A stretch of 64,000 nt of DNA from Dysgonomonas sp. HGC4 (GCF_001261715.1 NZ_CVRU01000062.1:1-64000), one strand, 5' to 3'; counted from the stretch's first letter, positions 37,987 to 47,301 are shown. Notes: a model not told the origin generated them from the letters alone. Program-made: numbers and translations.

Positions 37987-40371
37987 ATGTATAATACTCC
38001 ATTTGTAGTGAGGCGTTTTTGGAAAACGAAAAATCTTAGAATTGTAAATTTGTTGGGTTTGGCTCTCTTGTTTGCATGTATACTCGTTTCATACACTTAT
38101 GTAAAGAGAGAGCTTAGCTTCGATAAGTTTTATTCGAAAGCAGATCGCATAGTTCGTATGACGGTGAGCTACGATGGGCAACAAGCTGATGGACGTATCT
38201 ACGGAACCAACTTTAATCAAATATTGCAAAGTGTTTCCGAAATAGAAGATGGTTTGAAGTTGTCAAAAATAAATACAGCTATTCTTACCCTCAATGAAAA
38301 AAAGCAAGTAGTAACTGATATTTATTTTTCGAGTGAGAACCTTTTTGAAATACTCGATATTCCATTGTTGGAAGGAGATCGCAAAACAGCCTTTAAATCA
38401 CCCGGAAGTGTTGTGATTAGTGAAAAACAGGCAAATCAACTATTCGGAAAGACAGATATAGTAGGAGAGAAGATCGAATTGAGTGGGCGTAGGTTCAATA
38501 ATATGACCTGTTCTATAAGTGGTGTTTTTAAGGATATGCCTGATAATACCCATTTCCATACTGATATTATTGTCCAAGAAACCGATTTTGATAGTCTCTT
38601 TTTCTATGCTTATCTCTTAGTTGGTAAAGGGCAGAACTATTCAGAATTAGAGAAAAAAATATCAGATGTCTTTCTCAAGGAAAATCCTCAGAGACCCAGT
38701 GCTAAGATAAGTCTTATGCCTATGACGGATATTCACCTGAAAAGTCATGTCTTGAGAGAGATGGAACCCAATGGTAATATCTTTTATGTCTATCTTATTA
38801 TTGGAGCCAATGTGCTACTTTTTATTATTGTGATGTTTAATTTATGGCTCAATGCCAGTGTTATCTTCTCTTATAATAAAAGGTACTATCAATTGCTTCG
38901 ATTTAATGGAGCTTCGTCAATGGTGGTTGCTAAAGACGAGTTTCAGGTGGTCTTTGGGTTAGCTGTTATAGGGGGGCTGATGGGGAAACTGATCTCGGCA
39001 TTTGTAGCTGATTATTTTTCAATCTCCTTTAATTTTATTTCTATTGGAGAGGAAATCATACTCACTTTATTGTTTTTATTGGTGACAGCTTTTATTTCGT
39101 TATTACCTATTCTGTCAAATATTTCATCAACCTATTTTTTCAATGATTGCATAGATATTAAAGCTGCTCGCTTCTCGTTCTCGAATGTAAAATATATGCT
39201 TGTTATACAATATAGTATTGTGATTTTTATAATTATAGTAACTATTGGTATCAACAATCAGATTATGTTGATAAAAAATACTCAGGTTGGCGGTACGGAT
39301 ACTAATATTCTGGTTCTTGAAGAACAGCCAACAGAGGTTATCAGTAATTATTCTACACTGAGGAATGAATTGCTTAAACATACCGAAATAGAATCGGTAA
39401 CGGGAGCCATGCAATTACCTGGTTCGGCGGTAAGAGATATGATTGGCGTTTCTATTGACGGGAAAGAACAAACATATATACCTGTATTGGTTATAGGTGA
39501 AGATTTCTTTTCTTTTTATGGAATTAAATTAGTTGCAGGTACGTTATTTCCTCCCTTGAAGTTGACTTTAAAAGAAGAGGAAGATCTTGTTTTTAAGCGA
39601 ATGGATGAAAAAATCTTTTCGAATATAAAAGAAGATGTAATTCTCAACAGCAAAGCTTTGCAGGTATTTGGATTTGCATCTGCGGAAGAAGCTATTGGTA
39701 AAGAGATAAAGATAGAACATGGCTCGCTCGATTTTACTCAATCTGCGGTTGTATTGGGAGTTGTGGAGGATTTTACATATACGAGTGTCTACGAAGATGC
39801 TATACCCATGATAATACTGCAACGCAATATGTTTATGAATTGCTTTATGATAAGATTTGCACCTGAACAAGAAACTCAGGCTATGCAAACATTGAATGCT
39901 GTGTGGGGTAAAATAAATCCAGATTATCCGATCAATTATAAATTTCTTAGTGATACGTATAATGTAGTATATAAGAATGAACTGAATGCTGGTAAGGTTA
40001 TAAAATTTTTCTCGGTATTATGCTTAATAATTACTATTCTAGGATTGATTGTTTTTATGACATTTATGATAAAAACGCGTACTAAGGAAATTGGCATCAG
40101 AAAGGTAAATGGAGCAACTAATCAAGAAATTGTTGTGATGCTTAATGTGAGCTTGTTGAGGTGGATTATACTTTCGGTTTGTATTGCTATACCTACTGCT
40201 TGGTTTATTATAGATAAGTGGCTCGAAAGTTTTGCATATAAAACAGAACTTCACTGGTGGATGTTTATTGGAGCAAGTATTTTTGTTTCTCTTATCTCTC
40301 TTTTTGCTGTTAGTTTCCAAAGCTGGAAAGCAGCAAAGATAAATCCAGTGAAATCAGTAAAGAGTAATTAA
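37987..40371 (+). CDS. MacB/FtsX-family ABC permease 6
   Basis: A 794-residue permease and last gene of the exporter operon. The N-terminus MYNTPFVVRRFWKTKNLRIVNLLGLALLFACILVSY gives the first helix about 18-38. A periplasmic core, a three-helix FtsX block near 270-390, a second half with a helix near 410-430 and a terminal FtsX domain carrying IGIRKVNGATNQEI follow; the tail ends INPVKSVKSN. The middle FtsX loop lacks the conserved RGKEA-type sequence of permeases 4 and 5, so it is a separate lineage. A bidirectional terminator follows at once. Confidence 0.86.
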   Translation: MYNTPFVVRRFWKTKNLRIVNLLGLALLFACILVSYTYVKRELSFDKFYSKADRIVRMTVSYDGQQADGRIYGTNFNQILQSVSEIEDGLKLSKINTAILTLNEKKQVVTDIYFSSENLFEILDIPLLEGDRKTAFKSPGSVVISEKQANQLFGKTDIVGEKIELSGRRFNNMTCSISGVFKDMPDNTHFHTDIIVQETDFDSLFFYAYLLVGKGQNYSELEKKISDVFLKENPQRPSAKISLMPMTDIHLKSHVLREMEPNGNIFYVYLIIGANVLLFIIVMFNLWLNASVIFSYNKRYYQLLRFNGASSMVVAKDEFQVVFGLAVIGGLMGKLISAFVADYFSISFNFISIGEEIILTLLFLLVTAFISLLPILSNISSTYFFNDCIDIKAARFSFSNVKYMLVIQYSIVIFIIIVTIGINNQIMLIKNTQVGGTDTNILVLEEQPTEVISNYSTLRNELLKHTEIESVTGAMQLPGSAVRDMIGVSIDGKEQTYIPVLVIGEDFFSFYGIKLVAGTLFPPLKLTLKEEEDLVFKRMDEKIFSNIKEDVILNSKALQVFGFASAEEAIGKEIKIEHGSLDFTQSAVVLGVVEDFTYTSVYEDAIPMIILQRNMFMNCFMIRFAPEQETQAMQTLNAVWGKINPDYPINYKFLSDTYNVVYKNELNAGKVIKFFSVLCLIITILGLIVFMTFMIKTRTKEIGIRKVNGATNQEIVVMLNVSLLRWIILSVCIAIPTAWFIIDKWLESFAYKTELHWWMFIGASIFVSLISLFAVSFQSWKAAKINPVKSVKSN

Positions 40372-40372
40372 T

Positions 40373-40403
40373 AAAAAAAAGGGAATTCGTTTCCCCTTTT
40401 TTT
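40373..40403. terminator. Bidirectional terminator between exporter operon and hydrolase
   Basis: A run of A, GGGAA, a short loop, TTCCC and a run of T form a stem usable on both strands, filling the 33-base gap between two convergent genes. Confidence 0.85.
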
Positions 40404-40404
40404 A

Positions 40405-41241
40405 TTAATTGTTATTGCTGTGTTTTTTTATCCAATCAAGAATAAGGTAGCATCCCGGTGCATATACCGCTCCATGGTCAAATCCTTGCAGTTCATAGAG
40501 GGTGATTTCTTTGTTACCTAATATCCTTAAGATTGCATCCAAATGTGCATTTTCTTCATAACGTGCAGGTAGTTCGAGTCTCCTGTCTCCTGTAATAAGA
40601 AGTGTGGGTGGAATATCTTTTCGTGCATGAGCCAGAGGTGCATAATTATCGATATAAGGTATTTCGATAGGAAGTCCCCGCTCTTTTTTAATTGTATAAT
40701 GTGTATTTGTTTGTCCGCTGATGGGTATCAATCCTTTTATGCAGTTTGCATCTATATTATACTTATTCAAATAGCTTTTATCGAGTCCGACCATAAGAGT
40801 TAGATACCCTCCTGCCGAATGTCCCGAAATATAAATATCTTCGGGGTTACCACCAAAGGAGGCAATGTTTTTGAAAACCCATGCAACAGACTCGGCAGCA
40901 TCTTCGATATATGCAGGGTTCTTGGCTCTGGGACTTAAGCGGTAATTAACAGCTACGACTGCTATACCTTTATTTTTCAATTCATCAGGAATGCCTTTTT
41001 CTCCACCTTCAAGTCCTCCTCCATGAAACCAGATAACTGTAAGGAAATTCTTCTTATCGGTTGGATAATAAATGTCGAGTTTGCAACGCTCCAATTTATA
41101 AACATCCTTTTCAGAGCTACTTATATAGGGGATATTCTCTTGCAGAGCATAATTGTTATTATTTGTGCTTTGAGCAGTAATAATAGAAAACGTACCTAAT
41201 AGGAAACAAATATTTAAAGCTAGTTTCTTAATCATATACAA
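40405..41241 (-). CDS. Exported alpha/beta hydrolase, carboxylesterase type
   Basis: A 278-residue esterase-like protein with a signal peptide (about 1-23, ending ITAQ). The oxyanion motif is HGGGLEGG (about 73-80), the nucleophile elbow is GHSAGG (about 140-145), and the acid (GDRRLELP region) and histidine (GFDHGAVY) follow near the end, so the triad is complete. It resembles the BD-FAE/acetyl-esterase group often found with polysaccharide degradation. It is the last gene of a minus-strand operon behind the response regulator and kinase (15-base gap), an unusual companion for a two-component system. Substrate unknown. Confidence 0.78.
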   Translation of the reverse strand: MYMIKKLALNICFLLGTFSIITAQSTNNNNYALQENIPYISSSEKDVYKLERCKLDIYYPTDKKNFLTVIWFHGGGLEGGEKGIPDELKNKGIAVVAVNYRLSPRAKNPAYIEDAAESVAWVFKNIASFGGNPEDIYISGHSAGGYLTLMVGLDKSYLNKYNIDANCIKGLIPISGQTNTHYTIKKERGLPIEIPYIDNYAPLAHARKDIPPTLLITGDRRLELPARYEENAHLDAILRILGNKEITLYELQGFDHGAVYAPGCYLILDWIKKHSNNN

Positions 41242-41256
41242 ATATTTTGTTTGATG

Positions 41257-42591
41257 TTACACATTAAATACCATGCTGAAAACAGTCCATTCGTTTGAAG
41301 TATGGTGTTTTAAATTTCCACCATGTAGTCGCATAATATAACGCGATACACTAAGTCCGATGCCCGTACCATAATCTTTGGTAGTGAAAAAAGGAATAAA
41401 TATATGAGCAGCTATTTCGGATGGAATTGGTTCGCCATTGTTTGCAATATCAATTGATACTTTATTATCAGCTTCTGTTACCTTTATTTCTATTTTTCCA
41501 TCCCGATTGGCTGGTATGGCCTCTAGTGCATTCTTTATTATATTAACCAGAATCTGTGTTATTTGTCCCTCGTCGGCATTTAATATAGTCTGTTTATTTG
41601 TATAAGTAATCTGGGATGTGATCCCTTTCTCTTCCATGTTTGCAGACTCGAGGTGGATTATTTTTTCTAATAAGGGAATCAAATCGAATTGGCGGAATTG
41701 TGGGGTTGGTACACCCGTAAATTTGCGATAAGAATCTACGAAGGTAATCAAACCTTTAGCCGTAGAACTAATGGTCTCAAGAGCATCAATTGTATTTCTT
41801 CGAAGAGAATCGTTTGAAGAGTCATCCGAATTTATTTTGTACGAGAAGAGCAGGGTTTCAGTTAAAGAAGTAATGGGTGCTATCGAATTCATTATTTCAT
41901 GAGTCATTACGCGAATCAGACGTATCCACGATTCCATTTCTTTTGCCTCAAGTTCATTACCAATATTATTAAGGGTAATAACTTTCATCGCCCCTTTCTT
42001 CAATGTTATTTTAGAAACATTTAAACTAATCTGAATTTCTTCTCGTTCATTAGCTATCTTTATTTGAGTATTGTCTTTTACTTCTAAATTTTTAAAAAGT
42101 TCGGGCAACGATTCGTCAATAGCTTTTAATTGACTTAAGTGGGTAAATACAGGTAGTCCCAATAATTTATTGGTGGCACGATTGGTTGCATTTACATTAT
42201 TATGAGGATCTAATATTATGATTCCGGTAGAAACGCTTTCAAGAATAAGACTCAGAAATTTTTCGTTCTCTATTACTTCTTTTCGTGCTCTCGTCAATAT
42301 ATCCTTAATACGGTTCATCATCTGATTCAGCTCTTTCTCTCTCTTCGACGTTTTTGCTTCCGTAAAGTGAAACGAATAATCTCCATTGTCTAAAGCATTG
42401 AGAAGGAAAAGTATATTTTGATTGAATCTTCTATAATGGCTATAGAGGCTCTTTAAGGAAAATATCGCCAATAGTACAAATATGCCAACATATACATATT
42501 CGCCTTGTATTGTGAGATAAGTACTTGCTGCTACTGATAGTATCAATAGTATTAAAAAAAGTATGAGCTTATACTCGATAGATTTAAACAT
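41257..42591 (-). CDS. Sensor histidine kinase, NtrY-like
   Basis: A 444-residue membrane kinase. Two membrane helices (about 8-28 and 31-48) are joined by a loop of only a few residues, so there is almost no periplasmic sensor domain and the signal is probably sensed in the membrane or cytoplasm. A HAMP-like/coiled segment (about 50-105) and a PAS-like domain (about 108-210, ILESVSTGIIILDPHNNV) follow. The phosphoacceptor is His231 in VMTHEIMNSIAP, the N box has Asn350/Asn354, the G1 box is DIANNGEPI (381-389) and the G2 box GTGIGL (408-413). It lies 31 bases after the response regulator gene and is its obvious partner. Confidence 0.9.
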   Translation of the reverse strand: MFKSIEYKLILFLILLILSVAASTYLTIQGEYVYVGIFVLLAIFSLKSLYSHYRRFNQNILFLLNALDNGDYSFHFTEAKTSKREKELNQMMNRIKDILTRARKEVIENEKFLSLILESVSTGIIILDPHNNVNATNRATNKLLGLPVFTHLSQLKAIDESLPELFKNLEVKDNTQIKIANEREEIQISLNVSKITLKKGAMKVITLNNIGNELEAKEMESWIRLIRVMTHEIMNSIAPITSLTETLLFSYKINSDDSSNDSLRRNTIDALETISSTAKGLITFVDSYRKFTGVPTPQFRQFDLIPLLEKIIHLESANMEEKGITSQITYTNKQTILNADEGQITQILVNIIKNALEAIPANRDGKIEIKVTEADNKVSIDIANNGEPIPSEIAAHIFIPFFTTKDYGTGIGLSVSRYIMRLHGGNLKHHTSNEWTVFSMVFNV

Positions 42592-42622
42592 ATTATTTTT
42601 TAGTTATCGTATAAGTTTCGAC

Positions 42623-43987
42623 TTATAAACCATACTTTTTCATCTTGCTATATAAAGTAGGGCGTGTAATACCCAATTCGGTAGCAATAGCAGATATGTT
42701 TTTATCGTATCTGGTCAAAGCTTTTTCAATTAGAATTTTTTCCATTTCTTCGAGAGTTATCGCTTCTATAACAGCCGCTTTAGTTTCCATGGGTCGCATA
42801 TAGAAGTCGGTAGGCTGCAATTCTGTTCCATCACTAAGTATGACCGCTTTTTCAATTGCATGCTGTAATTCACGTACATTCCCCGGCCATGAATAACCTT
42901 CTAGTTTTGAAACTGCCTTATCACTTAGTTTTAATTCTTTTTTGTTGTATTTTTTGGTAAACTTATCAAGGAAGAAGTTAGCTAATAATACAATATCTTC
43001 TTTGCGTTCACGCAGTGGGGGAACTTCTATTTGTATGGTATCAATACGATATAGTAAGTCTTCGCGAAACTCGCCTTCCTGCACCGATTTAAACAAATTT
43101 CGGTTTGTGGCACAAATAAGACGTATATCTACGGGAATAGGTGTATTACTACCTACTCTTATAATATATCTCGATTGTAAAGCTGTTAGTAACTTAGCTT
43201 GCAGAGTGTAACTTAAATTGCCTATCTCATCCAAAAAAAGAGACCCATTGTCAGCAGCTTCAAACTTGCCTGCACGATCGGTTTTAGCATCAGTAAAAGC
43301 TCCTTTTGTATGCCCGAATAATTCACTTTCGAATAGGCTTTCGGTTACTGCCCCCATATCTACGCTCACCAATGTTTCACTGGCACGTAACGATAGGTGA
43401 TGTATCTTTTTTGCGATTAACTCTTTACCCGTTCCGTTTTCGCCGGTTATTAGCACATTGGCATCAGTCTTTGCTACCTTTTTGATGAGGGTAAGAAGAT
43501 TCTGCATTATTTCGGATTCTCCCCAACAGAAGTCCTCCTCTTTATTTAATTCAGAATTTAGGACATTTTGTTTCTCCCGTAGTTTTTTTACTTCTTTACG
43601 TGATTGACGTAAAGAGAATGCAGCTTGCAGTGTAGCTAGCAATTTGGTATTATCCCATGGTTTGACAACAAAATCAGAAGCACCTTCTTTCAATGCTTTT
43701 ACCGCTAATTCTATATCTGCATATGCTGTGAAAAGTACAACGGGTAGTTCTGGGTCAATCTTCTTAACTTCTGATAGCCAGTATAAACCTTCATTTCCTG
43801 AATTTATTCCGGCAGAGTAGTTCATATCTAATAGTACGATATCCGGATTTTTCTCTCTCAATGTAGAGATAAGTGTATTAGGAGACGATAATAGATAGAC
43901 ATGTTCGAAATAACTGTCCAGCAGAATGCGTAGTGCACTTAGTACGTTTTTATTATCATCAACAACAAGAATACTTCCTTTTTTCAT
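42623..43987 (-). CDS. NtrC-family sigma54-dependent response regulator
   Basis: A 454-residue regulator: receiver domain 1-125 (acidic pocket Asp10/Asp11, phosphoacceptor Asp54, Thr87, Lys109), linker helix, AAA+ domain about 152-390 with Walker A GENGTGKE (182-189), Walker B SLFLDEIG and arginine fingers in REDLLYRID, and a Fis-type helix-turn-helix at the C-terminus ([20 protein letters not shown]). The sigma54-contact loop reads GAFTDA (229-234) instead of GAFTGA. It heads a minus-strand operon with its kinase and an esterase, next to the exporter operon whose TolC gene has a sigma54-like -24 element, so regulation of the exporter is the natural prediction. Confidence 0.92.
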   Translation of the reverse strand: MKKGSILVVDDNKNVLSALRILLDSYFEHVYLLSSPNTLISTLREKNPDIVLLDMNYSAGINSGNEGLYWLSEVKKIDPELPVVLFTAYADIELAVKALKEGASDFVVKPWDNTKLLATLQAAFSLRQSRKEVKKLREKQNVLNSELNKEEDFCWGESEIMQNLLTLIKKVAKTDANVLITGENGTGKELIAKKIHHLSLRASETLVSVDMGAVTESLFESELFGHTKGAFTDAKTDRAGKFEAADNGSLFLDEIGNLSYTLQAKLLTALQSRYIIRVGSNTPIPVDIRLICATNRNLFKSVQEGEFREDLLYRIDTIQIEVPPLRERKEDIVLLANFFLDKFTKKYNKKELKLSDKAVSKLEGYSWPGNVRELQHAIEKAVILSDGTELQPTDFYMRPMETKAAVIEAITLEEMEKILIEKALTRYDKNISAIATELGITRPTLYSKMKKYGL

Positions 43988-44014
43988 TTAGTAGAATCAA
44001 TTAAGCTAATAATA

Positions 44015-44022
44015 CAAATGTA
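44015..44022 (-). promoter_or_regulatory. Promoter of the response regulator operon
   Basis: On the minus strand TACATTTG is an exact TAnnTTTG -7 element 27 bases before the regulator ATG. No clear -33 element at 19 bases. Confidence 0.5.
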
Positions 44023-44068
44023 GTTAATAATCAAATAAGATATTCGTCTTCATTCGAATTCAATAGAA

Positions 44069-44104
44069 AAAGGATGCTACCAATACTGATAACATCCTTT
44101 CTTA
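44069..44104 (-). terminator. Terminator after the PPOX-family gene
   Basis: Arms AAAGGATG (44069-44076) and CATCCTTT (44093-44100) pair exactly around a 16-base loop, with T-rich sequence after it in the minus-strand direction. It isolates the PPOX gene from the response regulator operon. Confidence 0.65.
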
Positions 44105-44124
44105 TTATAAAGTGTAATTTCTTT

Positions 44125-44514
44125 TTATAATGTTTGTTTTGCAGATATAACCGTTACTTCTAATACTCGTGACAAGAAAGAGAACTTCTCTTTCATCATA
44201 TCATAGTCGTCACCCGAGCTGAGATATTGGGCTGTGCCTGTAATTAAAAAGCCAGTACCCTGATAATCTTTATAACCCAGAACTTCTTTGCTTCCTAATG
44301 TTAGTTTTATCTTGTTGTTTACCTCTACATTCTTTTGAGTTTTACGTAATCCATATGCAGGAATCAAGATTCTGCCATCTTCTGTTACTACAATATAAGA
44401 ATTCCATGTATTAGCGATATGGGGTTCGTCAAGTCCCCAAGATACAATTGATACTACTCCTTCGTGATTAATAACATCAAAAAATTTCTCTGTTAGTTTT
44501 ACTGCCTTATTCAT
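44125..44514 (-). CDS. PPOX-fold (pyridoxamine 5'-phosphate oxidase family) flavin-binding protein
   Basis: A 129-residue cytosolic split-barrel protein. The pattern VVSIVSWGLDEPHIANTWNSYIVVTEDGRILIPAYGLRKTQKNVEVNNKIKLTLG is typical of small FMN-binding PPOX-like proteins: a first strand pair, the NTW segment and the T/K-rich phosphate-binding region, then GTGFLITGTAQY. Likely an oxidoreductase or FMN carrier of unknown substrate. It has its own promoter and terminator. The Crp/Fnr-like regulator gene lies upstream on the same strand and may control it. Confidence 0.8.
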   Translation of the reverse strand: MNKAVKLTEKFFDVINHEGVVSIVSWGLDEPHIANTWNSYIVVTEDGRILIPAYGLRKTQKNVEVNNKIKLTLGSKEVLGYKDYQGTGFLITGTAQYLSSGDDYDMMKEKFSFLSRVLEVTVISAKQTL

Positions 44515-44540
44515 AATTATTGCTTTTCTATTTATTAATG

Positions 44541-44548
44541 CAAAGCTA
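44541..44548 (-). promoter_or_regulatory. Promoter of the PPOX-family gene
   Basis: TAGCTTTG on the minus strand is an exact TAnnTTTG -7 element 26 bases before the ATG at 44514. Confidence 0.5.
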
Positions 44549-44622
44549 CAGGAAGTGATGTTGGAAAAAATTAAGCCAGTTTAAGAAATAGGGAGTAAGT
44601 AATGGAAATATTACCAAAGCAA

Positions 44623-44642
44623 TAAAAAAAGTCTAAGACTTT
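44623..44642 (-). terminator. Short terminator overlapping the Crp-like stop codon
   Basis: AAAGTC-TTA-GACTTT on the minus strand (44628-44642) is a 6-bp stem with a 3-base loop followed directly by a T run. Its first bases overlap the stop codon of the Crp-like gene. The stem is short, so termination may be incomplete. Confidence 0.45.
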
Positions 44643-45213
44643 AGTATTTCTTTTTTCGGACTTCACTTAAGTATTCGGGTGTAAGCCCAAGAAATGAAGC
44701 TAGCATATATTGTGGTATTCGTTGAATGAATTCCGGGAAATTAGCACTGAAATGTAGATATAACTCTTCTTTAGATAGATCGTAAAGTAGTTTAATTCTC
44801 AACTGTGATGCAGCTACGGCTCTTTGCATTATAATTCTAAAATAGCGTTCCAATATGGGTACCTCCTTAAGCAGCTTCTCGAAAGATAGATGGTCAATTG
44901 CTAATATCTCGGACTTCTCGATAGCTTGTATGTTATATACAGATGGTTTTTGGTCGGCAAAACTAAAATAATCGGTAATCCACCAATTCTCTAAAGCAAA
45001 CTGAGTTATTTGCTCTGCACCTTTGTCTGTATAAAAGAACATACGTGCGCATCCTTTCTCTACAAAAAAGTATGATTTACAAACTTGTCCCTCTTCCAAT
45101 AAGTATTCTTTATTCTTAAGGTGTACTCGCTTAAAATATTTAGAGACGGTTTTAATTTGATCTTCCTCTAATTTTATGTAACTTTGGATATGATGGATAA
45201 GGTCTGGATACAT
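44641..45213 (-). CDS. Crp/Fnr-family transcriptional regulator
   Basis: A 190-residue regulator. The cyclic-nucleotide-binding-like beta roll covers about 15-125 (VHLKNKEYLLEEGQVCKSYFFVEKGCARMFF, TDYFSFADQKPSVYNIQAIEKSEILAI), a long dimer helix about 120-145, and a short C-terminal helix-turn-helix with SFLGLTPEYLSEVRKKK. The canonical cAMP phosphate-binding RS pair is missing, as in most Bacteroidetes members, and there is no Fnr cysteine cluster. Members of this group often respond to redox or nitrosative stress. The target is unknown; the adjacent PPOX-fold gene is the first candidate. Confidence 0.87.
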   Translation of the reverse strand: MYPDLIHHIQSYIKLEEDQIKTVSKYFKRVHLKNKEYLLEEGQVCKSYFFVEKGCARMFFYTDKGAEQITQFALENWWITDYFSFADQKPSVYNIQAIEKSEILAIDHLSFEKLLKEVPILERYFRIIMQRAVAASQLRIKLLYDLSKEELYLHFSANFPEFIQRIPQYMLASFLGLTPEYLSEVRKKKY

Positions 45214-45247
45214 ATTAGTTAATCATTTTTGTCTTATTCCTTTTTTT

Positions 45248-45282
45248 CAAAGATACTTCAGATTTGCCAAGAGACATTCAAA
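45248..45282 (-). promoter_or_regulatory. Promoter of the Crp-like gene
   Basis: On the minus strand TATCTTTG (45248-45255) is an exact -7 element and TTTG (45279-45282) a -33 element, separated by 23 bases, slightly more than usual. The start codon is 35 bases downstream. Confidence 0.6.
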
Positions 45283-45694
45283 AAAAACGTAATAATTTGT
45301 GCTTAGTAAAACAATCTGATTGTTTGTTTTAGCTGTTCGGATAGCTACTTAATACTCCTATTTGTTATTTCAAAAGATCTTGTTCTACAAAACAATACGA
45401 GCTTAATCTTGTTTATATAATATAGACTTTATTTATTTTCGTTGTTATACCTTTTTTGAGTGTAGGGATAAATTTCAAAATTCTTTATGCTTAAAGAGGG
45501 AAGTGTTTGATTATGAAAATTAGAATGAAGAACCTAAATTATGACCACCTTAGATTGAGGCTTTAGACCTGTTTACTACTTTGGTCAGAATTGAAATATA
45601 TGTTACTTGTTTTAAATATTAGTGTGTTAAAAGCTCACTGTCTCTTAATACACTCCGATTGTACTAGGATATAAACTCTAAAAAAACGTATAAT
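45283..45694. other. Divergent intergenic region upstream of fumarase
   Basis: No coding potential is apparent. It holds a 17-base palindrome (AAACAATC-T-GATTGTTT, 45309-45325), which could bind the neighbouring Crp-like regulator, and an inverted repeat with 10-base arms and one mismatch (45621-45630 with 45645-45654) about 40 bases before the fumarase gene. No exact TAnnTTTG element for fumarase is visible. Confidence 0.4.
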
Positions 45695-47095
45695 ATGGAT
45701 TTTAGAATAGAGAAAGATACTCTGGGTGAAGTAAAAGTTCCATCAGATGCATATTATGGAGCTCAAACACAACGTAGTATCGATAACTTTAAGATTGCTC
45801 AGGATATTAACCGCATTCCCCGAGAAGTAATTCACGCCTTTGCTTATTTAAAGAAAGCCGCAGCTATAACCAATAAAGAAGCGGGAGTATTGTCTGCTGA
45901 TAAGTGCGATCTTATATCGCGAGTTTGTGATGAGATATTAGAACATAAACACGATAATTCGTTTCCCTTGGTTGTATGGCAAACGGGTAGTGGAACACAA
46001 TCGAACATGAATGTAAACGAAGTAATTGCTAATCGTGGACATGTATTGAATGGAGGAAAACTATCAGATAAGGAAAAGGTTTTGATGCCTAATGACGATA
46101 TAAACAAATCTCAATCATCGAATGATACGTTTCCTACTGCTATGCATATTGCTGCCTATAAGATGTTGATAGAGAAAACTATTCCCGGAATTGAAAAGCT
46201 GAGAAACACGCTTGCCGAAAAAAGCAAGCAGTTTATGTCGGTTGTGAAAATCGGACGTACCCATTTTATGGATGCAACACCTCTTACATTAGGGCAGGAA
46301 TTTAGCGGATATGTAGCACAACTTGATCACGGATTGCGTGCGATAAAAAATACATTGCCTCACTTGTCAGAATTAGCTCTGGGAGGAACAGCAGTAGGAA
46401 CAGGTATTAATACACCCCATAACTATTCTGAAAATGTAGCGGCGAAGATAGCCCAATTAACAGGTTTGCCATTTGTAACAGCACCCAATAAATTTGAAGC
46501 ACTAGCTAGTCACGACGCTATTGTAGAAACTCATGGTGCATTAAAAACGGTGGCTGTAAGTTTGATGAAAATAGCTAATGATGTTCGGATGCTTAGTTCA
46601 GGTCCACGTTCGGGTATTGGTGAAATTCATATTCCTGAAAATGAACCGGGGTCGTCTATTATGCCTGGAAAAGTGAACCCTACTCAATGTGAGGCTTTGA
46701 CTATGATTGCGGCACAAGTAATGGGTAATGATGTTGCTATAACCGTAGGTGGTGCTACGGGACATTTCGAGCTGAATGTATTCAAGCCTATGATTATCTA
46801 TAATTTTCTTCATAGTGCCCGTTTGATTGGCGAGGGATGTGTAAGCTTTAACGACCATTGTGCGGTGGGTATTGAACCTATTCCTGAAACTATAAAAAAG
46901 AATCTTGATAATTCGTTAATGCTTGTTACTGCTCTTAATTCTAAAATAGGATATTATAAAGCGGCAGCCATTGCTCAGAAAGCTTATCAAGACAATACGA
47001 CTTTAAAAGCGGCAGCTCTTGAATTAGGCTTTGTTACAGCTGAAGAATTTGATGAATGGGTTGACCCTCGAAAAATGGTAGGGAATCTTATTTAA
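45695..47095 (+). CDS. fumC: Class II fumarate hydratase
   Basis: A 466-residue cytosolic homotetrameric enzyme hydrating fumarate to L-malate in the TCA cycle and, in reverse, in the fumarate-respiration branch of anaerobic Bacteroidales. It has the family signature [11 protein letters not shown] (about 317-327), [14 protein letters not shown] (about 96-109), the [11 protein letters not shown] segment near 138, and [17 protein letters not shown] near 186. Length matches E. coli FumC. Iron-free class II enzymes are oxygen-stable, unlike class I. It is monocistronic, ending at a strong hairpin. Confidence 0.96.
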   Translation: MDFRIEKDTLGEVKVPSDAYYGAQTQRSIDNFKIAQDINRIPREVIHAFAYLKKAAAITNKEAGVLSADKCDLISRVCDEILEHKHDNSFPLVVWQTGSGTQSNMNVNEVIANRGHVLNGGKLSDKEKVLMPNDDINKSQSSNDTFPTAMHIAAYKMLIEKTIPGIEKLRNTLAEKSKQFMSVVKIGRTHFMDATPLTLGQEFSGYVAQLDHGLRAIKNTLPHLSELALGGTAVGTGINTPHNYSENVAAKIAQLTGLPFVTAPNKFEALASHDAIVETHGALKTVAVSLMKIANDVRMLSSGPRSGIGEIHIPENEPGSSIMPGKVNPTQCEALTMIAAQVMGNDVAITVGGATGHFELNVFKPMIIYNFLHSARLIGEGCVSFNDHCAVGIEPIPETIKKNLDNSLMLVTALNSKIGYYKAAAIAQKAYQDNTTLKAAALELGFVTAEEFDEWVDPRKMVGNLI

Positions 47096-47102
47096 GGTTA
47101 TA

Positions 47103-47142
47103 AACTTTGTTATTGCTGGATTTACTCAGCAATAACAAAGTT
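47103..47142 (+). terminator. Strong hairpin after fumarase
   Basis: Arms 47103-47118 and 47127-47142 are exact 16-bp complements with an 8-base loop, 8 bases after the stop codon. There is no U-tract, so it may act by 3'-end stabilisation as well as termination. Confidence 0.65.
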
Positions 47143-47301
47143 GCCAATTGAAATGAAAAAAGAAATCTGGTAGAGATTGCTTTGTAAGAATCGGATTTAA
47201 CCGATAGAAAATCAGCGAGACACGCTGATTACATAAATAACAACATCGGTTGTCGAATTAATACATTATTCGGACAATCAGCAAGGGAATCAATTATTTG
47301 A
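47143..47301. other. Non-coding stretch with several small hairpins
   Basis: Three inverted repeats lie in a row: ATCGG/CCGAT (47190-47205), AATCAGCG/CGCTGATT (47210-47230) and a bulged TTGTCGAAT/ATTCGGACAA (47250-47277). In-frame translation leading into the pseudogene is broken by stops. It may be the eroded front of that gene or a structured RNA. Confidence 0.3.

Noticed and set aside
45513-45566. 17-codon ORF in the fumarase upstream region
   Set aside because: Too short, no supporting spacing to neighbours and no recognisable features.
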